NCBI GenBank assembly: GCA_018827585.1
Contig: JAHJXP010000273.1
Location: 1-27,785, forward strand
Direction of reading: 5' to 3'
Length of the DNA: 27,785 nt
From: Pseudomonadota bacterium
GTDB taxonomy: Bacteria > Desulfobacterota > Syntrophia > Syntrophales > UBA5619
Shown: positions 7,608 through 15,981 of the stretch, in pieces
How positions within the stretch are numbered: the stretch's first letter is position 1
Layout: the number at the start of each line of letters is the position of its first letter
Made by a program: the position numbers and the translations under genes
The notes under the pieces: generated by a model
What the model was told of the DNA's origin: nothing
Database searches by the model: none
The model's input: only the letters and a program-made list of their open reading frames with translations

Positions 7608-8336
7608 ATGACGAAAAAAACGATTGCGGCGATGGTTCTGTCGGTCTTGTTGCTTGCGTCCTGCGCGAGCTATGAACGGCAGGTGGTGCCCTTCAAGATG
7701 CCCTCGGCCTATCCCAACGCCGCGGCCGTGGCGGGCGCGACAATTGCCGCCAAGGCTTACGACAACCCCGAGGAGGCGTCCGCCGCCTTCGGCTTCGACA
7801 TCCGCGGGGCGGGCATCCTCCCCGTCCAGTTGATCTTCGATAACACGGGCAGCCATCCGCTGGAAGTCCTGGCGGAGAAGACGCTCCTCGTTGACGAGGA
7901 GAACAACCTCTGGCCGATCCTCGATCAGGGGATGGCCTATGACAGGCTGGCGGGGAAGACCGAGCTCGGAAGGGTGGCGCCTGAGGCCGCCAAGGGCGGC
8001 CTGCTGGCAGGTGCGGCCGGCGCGGTCATCGGTGCGGCGATCGGGATAGTGACCGGCCAGAATGTGGCGGTCGCCGCGGGGAAAGGGGCGGCCGTCGGGG
8101 CCGCCGCCGGGATCACCATGGGCGGGGCCCAGGGGCTTAGCGATTCGGACGCACGCCGGCAGATCCGGGAGGACCTCCAGAAGCGGTCCCTCGAAAAGAG
8201 GGCGGTCCCTCCCCAGGAGGTGGCCCACGGCTTCATCTTCTTCCCGGGGGAGGCCAAAAAACCCAAAGAGCTCCGGGTCAGCATCAGGGAGATGGATACG
8301 AAGCGGACCCATCCGCTGATCATGAAATTCTGGTGA
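7608..8336 (+). CDS. Lipoprotein with glycine-zipper segment, function unknown
   Basis: A 242-residue protein with a lipoprotein signal (MTKKTIAAMVLSVLLLASC, lipidated Cys19). A predicted globular domain covers about residues 25-120 and includes the beta-rich stretch ILPVQLIFDNTGSHPLEVL. A Gly/Ala-rich glycine-zipper helix pair spans about 128-175, with repeated GxxxG spacing (LLAGAAGAVIGAAIG). The C-terminal part from about 185 is charged and contains a hydrophobic VAHGFIFFPG strand. Glycine zippers of this kind insert in or pack against membranes, so an outer-membrane or periplasmic role is likely. Spacing from the AGGAG ribosome binding site to the ATG is normal. It appears to be a single-gene unit ending at a terminator-like hairpin. 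Confidence 0.75.
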   Translation: MTKKTIAAMVLSVLLLASCASYERQVVPFKMPSAYPNAAAVAGATIAAKAYDNPEEASAAFGFDIRGAGILPVQLIFDNTGSHPLEVLAEKTLLVDEENNLWPILDQGMAYDRLAGKTELGRVAPEAAKGGLLAGAAGAVIGAAIGIVTGQNVAVAAGKGAAVGAAAGITMGGAQGLSDSDARRQIREDLQKRSLEKRAVPPQEVAHGFIFFPGEAKKPKELRVSIREMDTKRTHPLIMKFW

Positions 8337-8383
8337 GGCCGCAAACGGCTGACGGATGCTGGTTCGCCCGTTTCCGTGAGGGT

Positions 8384-8411
8384 CCGCGGGGTGGAGGCCC
8401 CGAGGTTTTTT
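8384..8411 (+). terminator. Probable rho-independent terminator after the lipoprotein gene
   Basis: The stem CGGGG (8387-8391) and CCCCG (8398-8402) has a six-base loop and extends outward by CC/GG across one mismatch. A run of six T follows at 8406-8411. It starts about 50 bases after the lipoprotein stop codon. Confidence 0.5.
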
Positions 8412-8457
8412 GGGACGGCTTGATTTTCCCCGGTCTTTGGGATATGTTTCACCCCTG

Positions 8458-8477
8458 TTCCGGTCGGGGGACCGGAA
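8458..8477. promoter_or_regulatory. Perfect 8-bp inverted repeat upstream of the acyl-CoA dehydrogenase
   Basis: TTCCGGTC, four G, then GACCGGAA forms a perfect palindrome with its 3' end 57 bases before the GTG start. It could be an operator for a regulator of the acyl-CoA dehydrogenase/Etf operon or an mRNA hairpin. No T-run follows, which argues against a terminator. Confidence 0.35.
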
Positions 8478-8534
8478 GAAGACGCCGGAAGGCGGCAAAA
8501 GCCGCAGGACGGCGAATATGCCCGGAGTAGTGAA

Positions 8535-9683
8535 GTGGATTTCAATCCCTGCATGAAACACAAGGTGGTCCGCAAGGCGGTGCGCATGTTCGCCGAGGCC
8601 GAGCTGGGTCCGATCGCCCACGACATCGACCGCGACGCCCGCTTTCCCTGGGAGGTCGTCGAGAAGATGAGGCCGCTGCAGTTCTTCGGCCTCCAGGCGC
8701 CCAGGGCCTACGGCGGCGCGGAGATGGACTCGATCAGCTACGCGATCGCCATCGAGGAGGTTTCCCGCGTCAGCGCCGCAATGGGTCTCTGCCTCACCGT
8801 CCATAACAGCGTCGGTGTCTACCCCATAGTCCGGTTCGGGACGGAGGAGCAGAAGCGCCGCTTCCTGCCGGCGATGACCCGGGGCGAGCGGATCGGCGCC
8901 TTCTGCCTGACCGAGGCGAACGCCGGTTCCGACGCGGGCGGCGTGGAGACGACCGCCGTCCGGGACGGCAGCGATTTCGTGCTCAACGGCACGAAGATTT
9001 TCGTGACCAACGGCGGTTGCTGCGGCGCCGCGCTCATCTTTGCGATCACCGACCCGCAGAACCCCCAGCGGAGCGCCGGGGTTTTCGTTGTGGAAAAGGA
9101 TACCCCCGGCTTCACCGTCGGTGAGATCGAGGACCTCTGCGGGATGCGGGCAAACCCCGTTTCCTCCCTCTTTCTGGAGGAGTGCCGCGTTCCGGAGACC
9201 AACCTGCTCGGCCGTCCCGGCGACGGGATCAGGATCGGCCTGACTGCCCTCGACACGGGCCGGATCGGCGTCGCCGCCCAGGCTCTCGGCATCGCCCAGG
9301 CCGCCTTCGAGGATACCGTCCGCTATTCCAAGGAACGGCAGCAGTTCAGGAAGCCCATCTCGTCTTTCCAGACCATCCAGAATTATCTGGCCGATATGAC
9401 GACCGAGATCGACGCGTCGCGTCTTCTCCTCTACCGGGCCTGCGCGATGAAGGATTCGGGGCGGCCCTTCGGTGCGGAGGCGGCGATGGCCAAGCTCTAC
9501 TGCAGCGCCACGGCCACCCGCGTGACGAACCTGGCGGTCCAGGTCCACGGGGGGTACGGCTACAGCAAGGAATACGACGTGGAACGCTATTTCCGGGACG
9601 CAAAAGTCACGGAAATTTACGAGGGGACAAGCGAAATCCAGCGCATGGTCATCGCGCGCGCGGTGCTGGCCCAGAGGACTTAG
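8535..9683 (+). CDS. Acyl-CoA dehydrogenase
   Basis: A 382-residue FAD enzyme of the short/medium-chain acyl-CoA dehydrogenase family, with full family length. The GTG start gives MDFNPCMKHKVVRKAVRMFA, which aligns with the usual N-terminus, and a GGAG box lies seven bases upstream. Signatures include CLTEANAGSDAG (first acyl-CoA dehydrogenase signature), LNGTKIFVTNGG, the flavin-contacting QFRKPISSFQ, and VHGGYGYSKEYDVERYFRD. The catalytic Glu lies in IYEGTSEIQ near the C-terminus. It oxidises an acyl-CoA to the enoyl-CoA, passing electrons to the EtfBA encoded immediately downstream (six bases to etfB). The substrate is not readable; short-chain or cyclic acyl-CoA would fit the anaerobic context. 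Confidence 0.95.
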   Translation: MDFNPCMKHKVVRKAVRMFAEAELGPIAHDIDRDARFPWEVVEKMRPLQFFGLQAPRAYGGAEMDSISYAIAIEEVSRVSAAMGLCLTVHNSVGVYPIVRFGTEEQKRRFLPAMTRGERIGAFCLTEANAGSDAGGVETTAVRDGSDFVLNGTKIFVTNGGCCGAALIFAITDPQNPQRSAGVFVVEKDTPGFTVGEIEDLCGMRANPVSSLFLEECRVPETNLLGRPGDGIRIGLTALDTGRIGVAAQALGIAQAAFEDTVRYSKERQQFRKPISSFQTIQNYLADMTTEIDASRLLLYRACAMKDSGRPFGAEAAMAKLYCSATATRVTNLAVQVHGGYGYSKEYDVERYFRDAKVTEIYEGTSEIQRMVIARAVLAQRT

Positions 9684-9689
9684 AAGACG

Positions 9690-10517
9690 ATGTTGAAGAT
9701 GGTCGTTTGCATAAAGCAGGTGCCGATGGTCTCCGAGCTCCCCTGGGACCCGGCGACGGGCACCCTCCAGCGGGACCTGGCCGAGGGGATGATCAACCCG
9801 GCCTGCCGCTCGGCCCTCGAGGCGGCCCTCCGGATCAGGGAGACCGAAGGGGGGGAGATCACCGCGATCACGATGGGGCCGCCGATGGCCGAAGAGGTCC
9901 TGCGCGAGGCGATCGCCCTGGGGGCGGACCGCGGCGTCCTGCTGACCGACCGCAAGATGGCGGGTTCGGACACCTCCGTGACCTCCTGCGCCCTCGCCCG
10001 GGCCATCGAGCGGACCTGCGCCGGCTTCGACCTTGTCCTGTGCGGCTTCTCCACGAGCGACAGCGAGACCGCCCAGGTCGGACCGCAGCTGGCGGAAGAG
10101 CTCACGATCCCCGGCGTGGCCTATGTGAACTCCATCGAGGTCGCGGGACGCACGGTCCGGATGCAGAGGATATCCGACGATTTCCTGGAAACCCTGGAGA
10201 TGGACCTCCCCGGCCTGATCACCGTGACGGCGGACGCCGATTCCCAGAGGCATGTCCCCTTGGGGGGCCTCCAGCGGGCGTTCGCCGAGGCGGACATCGC
10301 CACTCTCGATGCGGAGGCCCTCGGCCTCGATCCGGAAAGGATCGGGGTGAAGGGATCCGCCACACGGATCCTCAATGTGTACTCGCCGACGGCGGCAAAG
10401 AAGAATCTCGTCCTGACCGGGGCGCCCAAAAGGATCGTGGAGCAGCTCTTCGCTCGGTTCGACGACAAGATCGGCGGGGCGATCGGCAAGGATCTGAAAA
10501 TGGACAGAAAGCCATGA
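9690..10517 (+). CDS. etfB: Electron transfer flavoprotein, beta subunit
   Basis: A 275-residue EtfB (family about 255-265, here with a slightly longer C-terminus). Typical stretches are MVVCIKQVPMVSELPWDP at the start, LREAIALGADRGVLLTD, and the nucleotide-binding segment SETAQVGPQLAEEL. In electron-bifurcating Etfs the latter region commonly reads IDGDTAQVGP. Here it reads SDSETAQVGP, so bifurcation cannot be assumed. EtfB binds the mobile AMP or FAD and docks with the acyl-CoA dehydrogenase. The gene starts six bases after the dehydrogenase stop and is followed by etfA after 52 bases, forming a three-gene operon. Confidence 0.94.
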   Translation: MLKMVVCIKQVPMVSELPWDPATGTLQRDLAEGMINPACRSALEAALRIRETEGGEITAITMGPPMAEEVLREAIALGADRGVLLTDRKMAGSDTSVTSCALARAIERTCAGFDLVLCGFSTSDSETAQVGPQLAEELTIPGVAYVNSIEVAGRTVRMQRISDDFLETLEMDLPGLITVTADADSQRHVPLGGLQRAFAEADIATLDAEALGLDPERIGVKGSATRILNVYSPTAAKKNLVLTGAPKRIVEQLFARFDDKIGGAIGKDLKMDRKP

Positions 10518-10569
10518 CGTAGCCTTCCCCGAGAGAGGCGGGGGGCGATTCAATGCGAGAGCAGGGGAA

Positions 10570-11610
10570 ATGGGTGAAAAAAAGCGGGCCATCTGGGTCT
10601 TCGGCGACTACCGGAACTACTTCCAGAATCGTGTGACCCTCCAGCTCCTCTCCCGGGCGAAGGAGTTGGCGGCCAAGATCGATGCCGAAGTGTGCGCCGT
10701 CGTCTTCGGCCACTGGACGGACGAGTGGGTGGGCGATGCACTCTCCCACAATCCCACCTTTTGCGGGGTTGTGGGAGAGTCAATCGCCCACGGCGCCGAC
10801 AAGGTCTACCTGACCGACCATCCACGGCTGGCCGCCTACAGCATGGAGACCTACGCGCTGCTGATGGAGAGACTGGCACGCCGGGAGGGGCCGGAGATCA
10901 TCCTGATCGGGGCCACCGCCTTCGGCCGGGAGTTCGCCCCCCGGGTGGCCAAGCGCCTCGGTACGGGGCTCACCGCCGACTGCATCGGCCTGGATATCAA
11001 CGGGGAAGGGCTCCTCGTCCAGACGGCCCCCTCCTTCGGGGGCAACCTCGTGGCGGAGATCGTCACCCCCGAGCGCCGTCCCCAGATGGCCACGGTCCGT
11101 CCGGGGACCTTCCAGGAGATACCCCATGACTACGTCCGGAAGGGGGAGGTCAAGCGGGTCTCCATGCCGGAAGGTCTTCCGGCGGACAGGGTCCACCTGA
11201 TCAGTTCGGAGCGGTTTCTCCCGCGGGAGAGAAAGTTGGAGGACGCCAATGTCGTCGTGTGCGGCGGCCGCGGGATGGGGAGCAGGAAAAAATTCGCGAA
11301 ACTCTTCGAACTGGCCGAACTCCTGGGCGGCGAGGTGGGGGCCACGCGCCCCGTCGTCTATGCCGACTGGGCGGACCACGACGCCCTGGTCGGCCAGGCC
11401 GGAAAGCATATCCGGCCGCAGATACTCTTCTCCTTCGGGATCAGCGGCGCCATCCAGCACACCGCCGCCTGCAACGACGCCAGGTTCGTCATCGCCGTGA
11501 ACAAGAACCCCAACGCCGCCATGATGAAACGGGCCGACGTGGCGATCGTTGCCGACGCGAGCCAGCTCTGCACGACGCTCATACAGGAGCTCAAGCGCCG
11601 GATCCGCTGA
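10570..11610 (+). CDS. etfA: Electron transfer flavoprotein, alpha subunit
   Basis: A 346-residue EtfA of normal length without an N-terminal ferredoxin extension. The C-terminal FAD-binding domain is clear: VVVCGGRGMGSRKKFAKLF, then ATRPVVYADWADHDALVGQ, then FSFGISGAIQHTAACNDARF and FVIAVNKNPNAAM, where NKNP replaces the more usual NKDP. It forms the heterodimer with EtfB that accepts electrons from the upstream dehydrogenase and delivers them to a membrane or quinone oxidoreductase that is not in this window. An unusually strong inverted repeat lies inside the coding sequence at about 10740-10780. A palindromic repeat element begins three bases after the stop codon. Confidence 0.94.
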   Translation: MGEKKRAIWVFGDYRNYFQNRVTLQLLSRAKELAAKIDAEVCAVVFGHWTDEWVGDALSHNPTFCGVVGESIAHGADKVYLTDHPRLAAYSMETYALLMERLARREGPEIILIGATAFGREFAPRVAKRLGTGLTADCIGLDINGEGLLVQTAPSFGGNLVAEIVTPERRPQMATVRPGTFQEIPHDYVRKGEVKRVSMPEGLPADRVHLISSERFLPRERKLEDANVVVCGGRGMGSRKKFAKLFELAELLGGEVGATRPVVYADWADHDALVGQAGKHIRPQILFSFGISGAIQHTAACNDARFVIAVNKNPNAAMMKRADVAIVADASQLCTTLIQELKRRIR

Positions 11611-11612
11611 CA

Positions 11613-11765
11613 GGGCTGTTGAAAAACGCCCGTCTGCTGCGTTCCCTCATCCTTCATCGCTGCGACGTACACCCAAGGTACGTCTCGCTCCTCAGGATTG
11701 GCTCCGCGTCGCTCCGCGATTCTGCGAATTCAGAGGCCTTGCATCCGGCCATTTTTGAACAGCCC
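11613..11765. repeat. Interspersed palindromic repeat, copy 3 (second subfamily)
   Basis: The terminal inverted repeats are GGGCTGTTGAAAAA (11613) and TTTTTGAACAGCCC (ending 11765), matching at 13 of 14 positions. The interior keeps the layout of the other copies (TGCTGCGTT, TTCATCGCTGCGACGTAC, GGTACGTCTCGCTCCTCAGG) but is divergent. It fills the space between the convergent etfA and HD-domain genes and may double as a terminator. Confidence 0.8.
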
Positions 11766-11778
11766 CGATCCTGCGTCC

Positions 11779-12333
11779 TCATAGGCCGAGTTGCCCGGCG
11801 ATTCCCCGCATGGCCCCGAGGGAGATCTCCACAAACTCCTCCAGGGAGAGCCCGATCTGCTCGCATTCCCGGATCGTCTCGCGGTTCACCGAGGCGGCGA
11901 AGGCCTTCTCCTTCATCCGCTTCGTGATCGACTTCACCTTGACGCTCGCGATCTTTTTGTCCGGATAGACCAGGGCCGTCGCCACGATAAGGCCGGTAAT
12001 CGTCTCGCCGGCGGCAAGGGCGTGTTGGAACCCGGTGCTGCGTTGGACCCCGCAGACCGCCTCGTTGTGCATCTTCACGGCGTCTACGATCTCCGGATCG
12101 ATCCCCGCCCCCGAGAGGAGCTTCTCCGCCTCGATGCCGTGGCGGGAAAGGTCGCCGCCGACCACTTCGATGTCGATGTCGTGGAGGAGCCCGGCGAGCC
12201 CCCATTTCTCCTCGTCCCGCCCGAGCCGCCGCGCCAGCGCCCGGAGGATGGCCTCCGCGGCATAACTGTGGTCGAGCATCCGCTCGTTTTTCATGTGCCT
12301 TTTCAGCAGAACTTCCGCTTCGTCCCTGGTCAT
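11779..12333 (-). CDS. HD-superfamily metal-dependent hydrolase
   Basis: A 184-residue protein from the ATG at 12333, which has AAGGAG about six bases upstream. A longer frame starting at 12372 would place this ribosome binding site inside the gene and is not preferred. HD-domain residues are visible: His in LDHSYAAEAI, the HD pair in AGLLHDIDIEVVGGD, and His in VDAVKMHNEAV. Together they would ligate one or two divalent metals. Length and order match a family of small predicted HD hydrolases of unknown substrate, probably acting on a nucleotide or phosphate ester. It stands alone, facing etfA. Confidence 0.85.
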   Translation of the reverse strand: MTRDEAEVLLKRHMKNERMLDHSYAAEAILRALARRLGRDEEKWGLAGLLHDIDIEVVGGDLSRHGIEAEKLLSGAGIDPEIVDAVKMHNEAVCGVQRSTGFQHALAAGETITGLIVATALVYPDKKIASVKVKSITKRMKEKAFAASVNRETIRECEQIGLSLEEFVEISLGAMRGIAGQLGL

Positions 12334-12727
12334 TTCCTCTCCTTTCCGCCCTGCACGGGAGTTTGCTATCATTGTTCGGGAAGATCGTACATTACGCCAT
12401 CGCTAAAGTCCAAATTTATCCTTCCCGCCTGACCGCAAGAGGCGGGTCGCGTGCGGCAAGCTCCTTGACGGTCAATCTCTTTTTCCTGTCTCCGCTGGAT
12501 CATCTTGCTCAGAAGAAAGAGTGTCTGGCGGTGCTGTTCCCTGCTGGCGGGCGTGGCGGCACGAAATAGGCATGGCCTGATCCTGATTTCTGTGCTATTG
12601 GAACCTTCAAATTGCAGCAAAGAGGAGCCCATGGCGTGAGGGACAAGAGCCGCAACAAGGAGCGTCCGGCGGGACGATTACCGCCTCTGCGCAAGATTCT
12701 CATCCACATCCGGGAGGAGAAAAGAGA
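12334..12727. other. 394-base intergenic region, no gene recognised
   Basis: This gap lies between divergent genes (HD hydrolase leftward, dehydratase subunit rightward), so it should hold two promoters; none is clear enough to place. It contains one perfect 7-bp hairpin, CCCGCCT (12424-12430) with AGGCGGG (12440-12446), not followed by a T-run. Short open frames here lack convincing starts or protein character. Confidence 0.5.
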
Positions 12728-13783
12728 ATGGAAGAACCGGATCATCACCGGCTCGGCTTTGCCTGCGCCTACACGCCCCTGCAAATGATCGCGGCGGCCG
12801 GGTTCACGCCGTACCGGGTTCTCCCCATGACGGAAGCACCGGACCGGACGGGGAGGCTCCTGCACGACAACCTCTGCCCCCACGTCAAGCGCATCCTGGA
12901 CCGCGCCCTGGGCGGAGATCTCCCGCCGCTGGCAGGCGTGGTCTTCATGAACAGCTGCGACGCCATGCGCCGCCTCCATGACGCATGGCGGACCCTCCCC
13001 GGCGGCGCGCCTTCCGTCCTGATCGATCTGCCCGTCACCGCGGATGAGCCTTCCGTCGCGTTTTTCGCCGGTGAACTCGAACGCCTCGCCGGGACGCTGG
13101 AGGCCTGGGGCGGCGAACCTCTTACCCCCGCCCGGATCTTCCGCGGGATCGAGGAGTACAATGCCCTCTCGACGCTTCTGACGGCGCTCGCCGACAGGGT
13201 CGACAACGGGACACTCAAAGACGGTCCGGCCCGGCAACAGGAGGCCTTCAACCGGGCGGCGACTGCGCCCCTTTCCGAAACCGCCGCCTTCGTCCGGGCG
13301 CTCCTGGCGGAACCGGCGGACGGCCGCGATCCGGATTCCGTCCCCCTCTACCTGTTCGGCAACGTCCTGCCGGACCCCGAGGCCTTCCGGTTCTTCGCCG
13401 ATTGCGGGGCGCGGATTGCGGCCTCAGACCTGTGCAGCGGGACCCGCCTGTTTCAGCCCATCCCGGTCGGCGCCGGGGAGGATCCCTATCGAGGCCTTGC
13501 CCGGGCGATCCTGGGTCAGAGGCCCTGCGCCCGCACCTTCGACCCCGCCCACCCGGTCCGGATCGCGGAGGACATCCTCGACGCCGCCCGGACGGCCGGC
13601 GCCAGGGGCGTGATCTGTCACACGGTCAAGTTCTGCGATCCCTACCTGGCCCGTTTGTCCGCGGTCCGCCTGAGGCTCCAGGAGGAGGGAATCCCTTTTC
13701 TCCTTCTCGAGGGCGACTGCACGCTGCGCTCGATCGGCCAGCAGAGGACGCGGATCGAGGCCTTCGTGGAAATGCTGAGGTGA
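12728..13783 (+). CDS. 2-hydroxyacyl-CoA dehydratase / benzoyl-CoA reductase family subunit (smaller subunit)
   Basis: A 351-residue member of the HgdB/BcrC/FldC superfamily. Conserved elements are VVFMNSCDAMRRLHDAWR, in which Cys is a usual iron-sulfur ligand, then ASDLCSGTRLF, then VICHTVKFCDPYLAR and FLLLEGDCT near the C-terminus. These [4Fe-4S]-containing subunits pair to dehydrate a 2-hydroxyacyl-CoA by a ketyl-radical mechanism after one-electron activation by an ATP-driven activase; related pairs reduce benzoyl-CoA. It starts after GGAGGAGAAAAGAGA and is followed by the larger subunit after five bases. No activase is encoded nearby, so electrons would come from an enzyme encoded elsewhere. 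The exact substrate is unknown. Confidence 0.85.
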   Translation: MEEPDHHRLGFACAYTPLQMIAAAGFTPYRVLPMTEAPDRTGRLLHDNLCPHVKRILDRALGGDLPPLAGVVFMNSCDAMRRLHDAWRTLPGGAPSVLIDLPVTADEPSVAFFAGELERLAGTLEAWGGEPLTPARIFRGIEEYNALSTLLTALADRVDNGTLKDGPARQQEAFNRAATAPLSETAAFVRALLAEPADGRDPDSVPLYLFGNVLPDPEAFRFFADCGARIAASDLCSGTRLFQPIPVGAGEDPYRGLARAILGQRPCARTFDPAHPVRIAEDILDAARTAGARGVICHTVKFCDPYLARLSAVRLRLQEEGIPFLLLEGDCTLRSIGQQRTRIEAFVEMLR

Positions 13784-13788
13784 CGACG

Positions 13789-15021
13789 ATGATGTTTCAA
13801 TTTTTTCAGGAGATGGAGCGGGGAATCGAGGCCTCCATCCGCCGGAGCGAGGGCCAGGCGAGCCCACGGAAGCGCTACACCCTGGAGGTTGCCCGTCTCG
13901 GGAGGCGCCTCTATTCGGGGGAGGGAAAGATGGCCTGGTGCGGGATCGTTGCCCCCTTCGACCTCCTGTCTGCCATGGGCGTCACCTCCTGTTTCGTGGA
14001 ATTCGTCGGCGCCATGCTCGCCTCCACCGGAATGGCGAGGGAGTTCATCGAGGCGGCCGACCACAGCGGCTACTCCTCCGATGCGTGCAGCTATCACCGC
14101 TCCGTCATGGGCGCCGCCATAAAGGACACCATGCCCGTTCCGGATATCCTCGTCGGAACGACGAACCCCTGCAGCGGGGGGCTGGCCGTCATCGAGAACC
14201 TGTCGCGCCATTTCTCCCGGCCGATGTTCGTCCTCCATGTCCCCCAGGACGAATCCGGCGGGAACGTATCCTATCTGGCCGACCAGATTCGCCGTCTTGC
14301 CCGGTTCGTCACGGACCATACGGGGCTCCCCCTGGATCGGGAGCGCCTCCGCCGCGCCATTGAGAACACCAACCGCGTCCATGCCATAGGCTCCGAGGTG
14401 TACCGCCTCGCCCAGCATGTCCCGTCTCCGGCCACGAGCAAGGACTTGAGCAACTTCGGCATCGTCATGGCCCTTTTTCTGGGAAACGATGCCTCCGTCG
14501 AAGTGGCGGAGGCGTACCGCGATGCGTTCCAAAACCGAATCGCCGAGGGGAAGGGCGGGGTGCCCGGCGAAAAGATCCGCCTGCTGTGGATCCAGAACCG
14601 CATCCAGTTCCGCCACCCCTTGGAGAAGATGCTGGAGGAGCAGTACGGGGCCGCCATCGTCATCGATGAACTGAACGACTTCAACTGGGATCCGATCGAT
14701 CCGGACGAGCCCTTCGAGGGGCTGGCGAGGCGGTCGATCTCCATTCCCTTCAACGGCACGATCGAAAGGCGGGTGGAAGTCCTCCGGGATCTGGCCCGCC
14801 GGTACAAGGTCCACGGCGCGGTCAACCCCTGCAACTGGGGCTGCCGCCAGGGGACGGGCGCGCGGGGCCTCATCGAGGCGGGGCTCCGGGAGATCGGCGT
14901 CCCCGTCCTCAACCTGGAGGTGGACTGCGTGGACGACCGGAAGTTCACCGAGGGGCAGATGCGCACCCGTCTGGAGGCCTTTCTGGAGATGCTGGATGGC
15001 CGGCCTTCGGCGTGGACATGA
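13789..15021 (+). CDS. 2-hydroxyacyl-CoA dehydratase / benzoyl-CoA reductase family subunit (larger subunit)
   Basis: A 410-residue partner of the preceding subunit, taken from the ATG pair at 13789/13792. The frame is open further upstream, but that part overlaps the previous gene and has no family character. Conserved features are KMAWCGIVAPFDLLSAMGV, TTNPCSGGLAV, and the C-terminal cluster motif NPCNWGCRQGTGARGLIEAG. The end, VLNLEVDCVDDRKFTEGQ, matches the family close. The Cys residues in NPCSGG and NPCNWGC are likely cluster ligands. The five-base spacing indicates co-translation with the smaller subunit and a heterodimer. The usual third gene, the ASKHA-fold activase, is absent; only a short open stub beginning MSRIVIAG follows at 15018. 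Confidence 0.87.
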   Translation: MMFQFFQEMERGIEASIRRSEGQASPRKRYTLEVARLGRRLYSGEGKMAWCGIVAPFDLLSAMGVTSCFVEFVGAMLASTGMAREFIEAADHSGYSSDACSYHRSVMGAAIKDTMPVPDILVGTTNPCSGGLAVIENLSRHFSRPMFVLHVPQDESGGNVSYLADQIRRLARFVTDHTGLPLDRERLRRAIENTNRVHAIGSEVYRLAQHVPSPATSKDLSNFGIVMALFLGNDASVEVAEAYRDAFQNRIAEGKGGVPGEKIRLLWIQNRIQFRHPLEKMLEEQYGAAIVIDELNDFNWDPIDPDEPFEGLARRSISIPFNGTIERRVEVLRDLARRYKVHGAVNPCNWGCRQGTGARGLIEAGLREIGVPVLNLEVDCVDDRKFTEGQMRTRLEAFLEMLDGRPSAWT

Positions 15022-15189
15022 GCCGCATCGTCATTGCCGGGTATCAGGCCCGTCCAGACGGCCCACAGGGATCCCCGTTCCGGTACCGGCCCGTGCGCGT
15101 GGGCAAGGGTGGCGGTTTTGAACTCGGATTCACACGGTCTCCTGAAGCTCTTAATTCGGCTATAGAATTGATTGGGAATGGAGCATTTA

Positions 15190-15981
15190 GTGGCGCTTGA
15201 GAATCTGTTGGTTGTCGTTCCTCATAGTGGTGTCGTGATTCCAAACGAGATTCCTCTTGACTGCTTGTCTGAGGCGTTTTCTACGCTGGTGCAGAACGTC
15301 GATTGGTACACAAATTGGCTGTATGACTTTCGGGATCTTCTTGGGAATCGGCACCTTGTTTTCCCGTATTGCAGCCTCGTTCTCGAAGCGAATCGGCATC
15401 CTGAAATCCTCGATGACAGCGTGCCGCTGAAGGATGTGAAAGGAAGGGCCGTGTACGCTGAAGGACGCGAGCCGGATCTGAAGTTGCGTGCAGCACTGTC
15501 AGCAACCTACCTTAAGACATTTCATAAGACCATCGAGGACAACATCGCTGAAGGAGCCGTATTCCTTTTTGATGGTCATTCAACGGTGACCGCCAGAGGT
15601 GTGGCAGACAACCAGATAGACCTAATGAATTTCCAGCATTCCACCCTGGACAAGAACCCGGTGTACTATTCCCCGGATGTTTACGTAGAAACCTATGCAA
15701 GTGAGCTGCGCAGGCGCCTCCCCGAAGTGAAAGTGACGGTGAACAGCTCGGAATATTACACAGTATACGGGCACATTTGCGCCGCCCACTCTGTCAATGA
15801 AAGGGGTCGTGCGGGTTTAAGAGTCCCGGCTTTCATCCAAGAGACAAATGAACGACTTTACAAGAACCCCGACCGGACGCCGAATGTCATGGCGATCAAT
15901 CGACTGCGGCGGGCATTCGCCGAGTCTATCAGGGAAACCATGCGCATTGTCACTCCAACGGCGAGGAAGGAGGCGTTGTGA
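15190..15981 (+). CDS. N-formylglutamate amidohydrolase-like zinc hydrolase
   Basis: From the GTG at 15190 the product has 263 residues; GGAG at 15180-15183 sits six bases before it. Alternative starts ATG 15178 and TTG 15172 are poorly spaced to any ribosome binding site. Family motifs in order are LLVVVPHSGVVIP, LEANRHPE (compare the usual VDLNR), YLKTFHKTIED, FLFDGHSTVTARG, SSEYYTVYGHIC and PAFIQETNERLY. His, Glu and Asp residues in these motifs would bind zinc. HutG proteins cleave N-formyl-Glu, but this superfamily also holds amidases of unknown substrate. No histidine-degradation genes are near. Base composition is clearly lower in GC than the neighbours. It overlaps the C39-like gene at GTGA, so translation is coupled. 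Confidence 0.83.
   Translation: MALENLLVVVPHSGVVIPNEIPLDCLSEAFSTLVQNVDWYTNWLYDFRDLLGNRHLVFPYCSLVLEANRHPEILDDSVPLKDVKGRAVYAEGREPDLKLRAALSATYLKTFHKTIEDNIAEGAVFLFDGHSTVTARGVADNQIDLMNFQHSTLDKNPVYYSPDVYVETYASELRRRLPEVKVTVNSSEYYTVYGHICAAHSVNERGRAGLRVPAFIQETNERLYKNPDRTPNVMAINRLRRAFAESIRETMRIVTPTARKEAL

Noticed and set aside
7572..10592. Leftward open frame of about 1000 codons
   Set aside because: It is antisense to a lipoprotein, acyl-CoA dehydrogenase and etfB. The composition is a mirror of GC-rich coding sequence with no protein family signature.
11259..11927. Rightward frame running from inside etfA through repeat copy 3
   Set aside because: Out of frame with etfA and composed of Arg/Pro-rich sequence plus repeat DNA; no family character.
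13402..13788. 5' extension of the larger dehydratase subunit frame
   Set aside because: It lies entirely over the preceding subunit gene in another frame and reads as low-complexity Arg/Pro/Gly sequence; the family start fits the ATG at 13789.
15012..15200. Short frame overlapping the end of the larger dehydratase subunit
   Set aside because: Only the first residues resemble an activase start; the rest is unrelated and there is no further support, so it is not listed as a gene.
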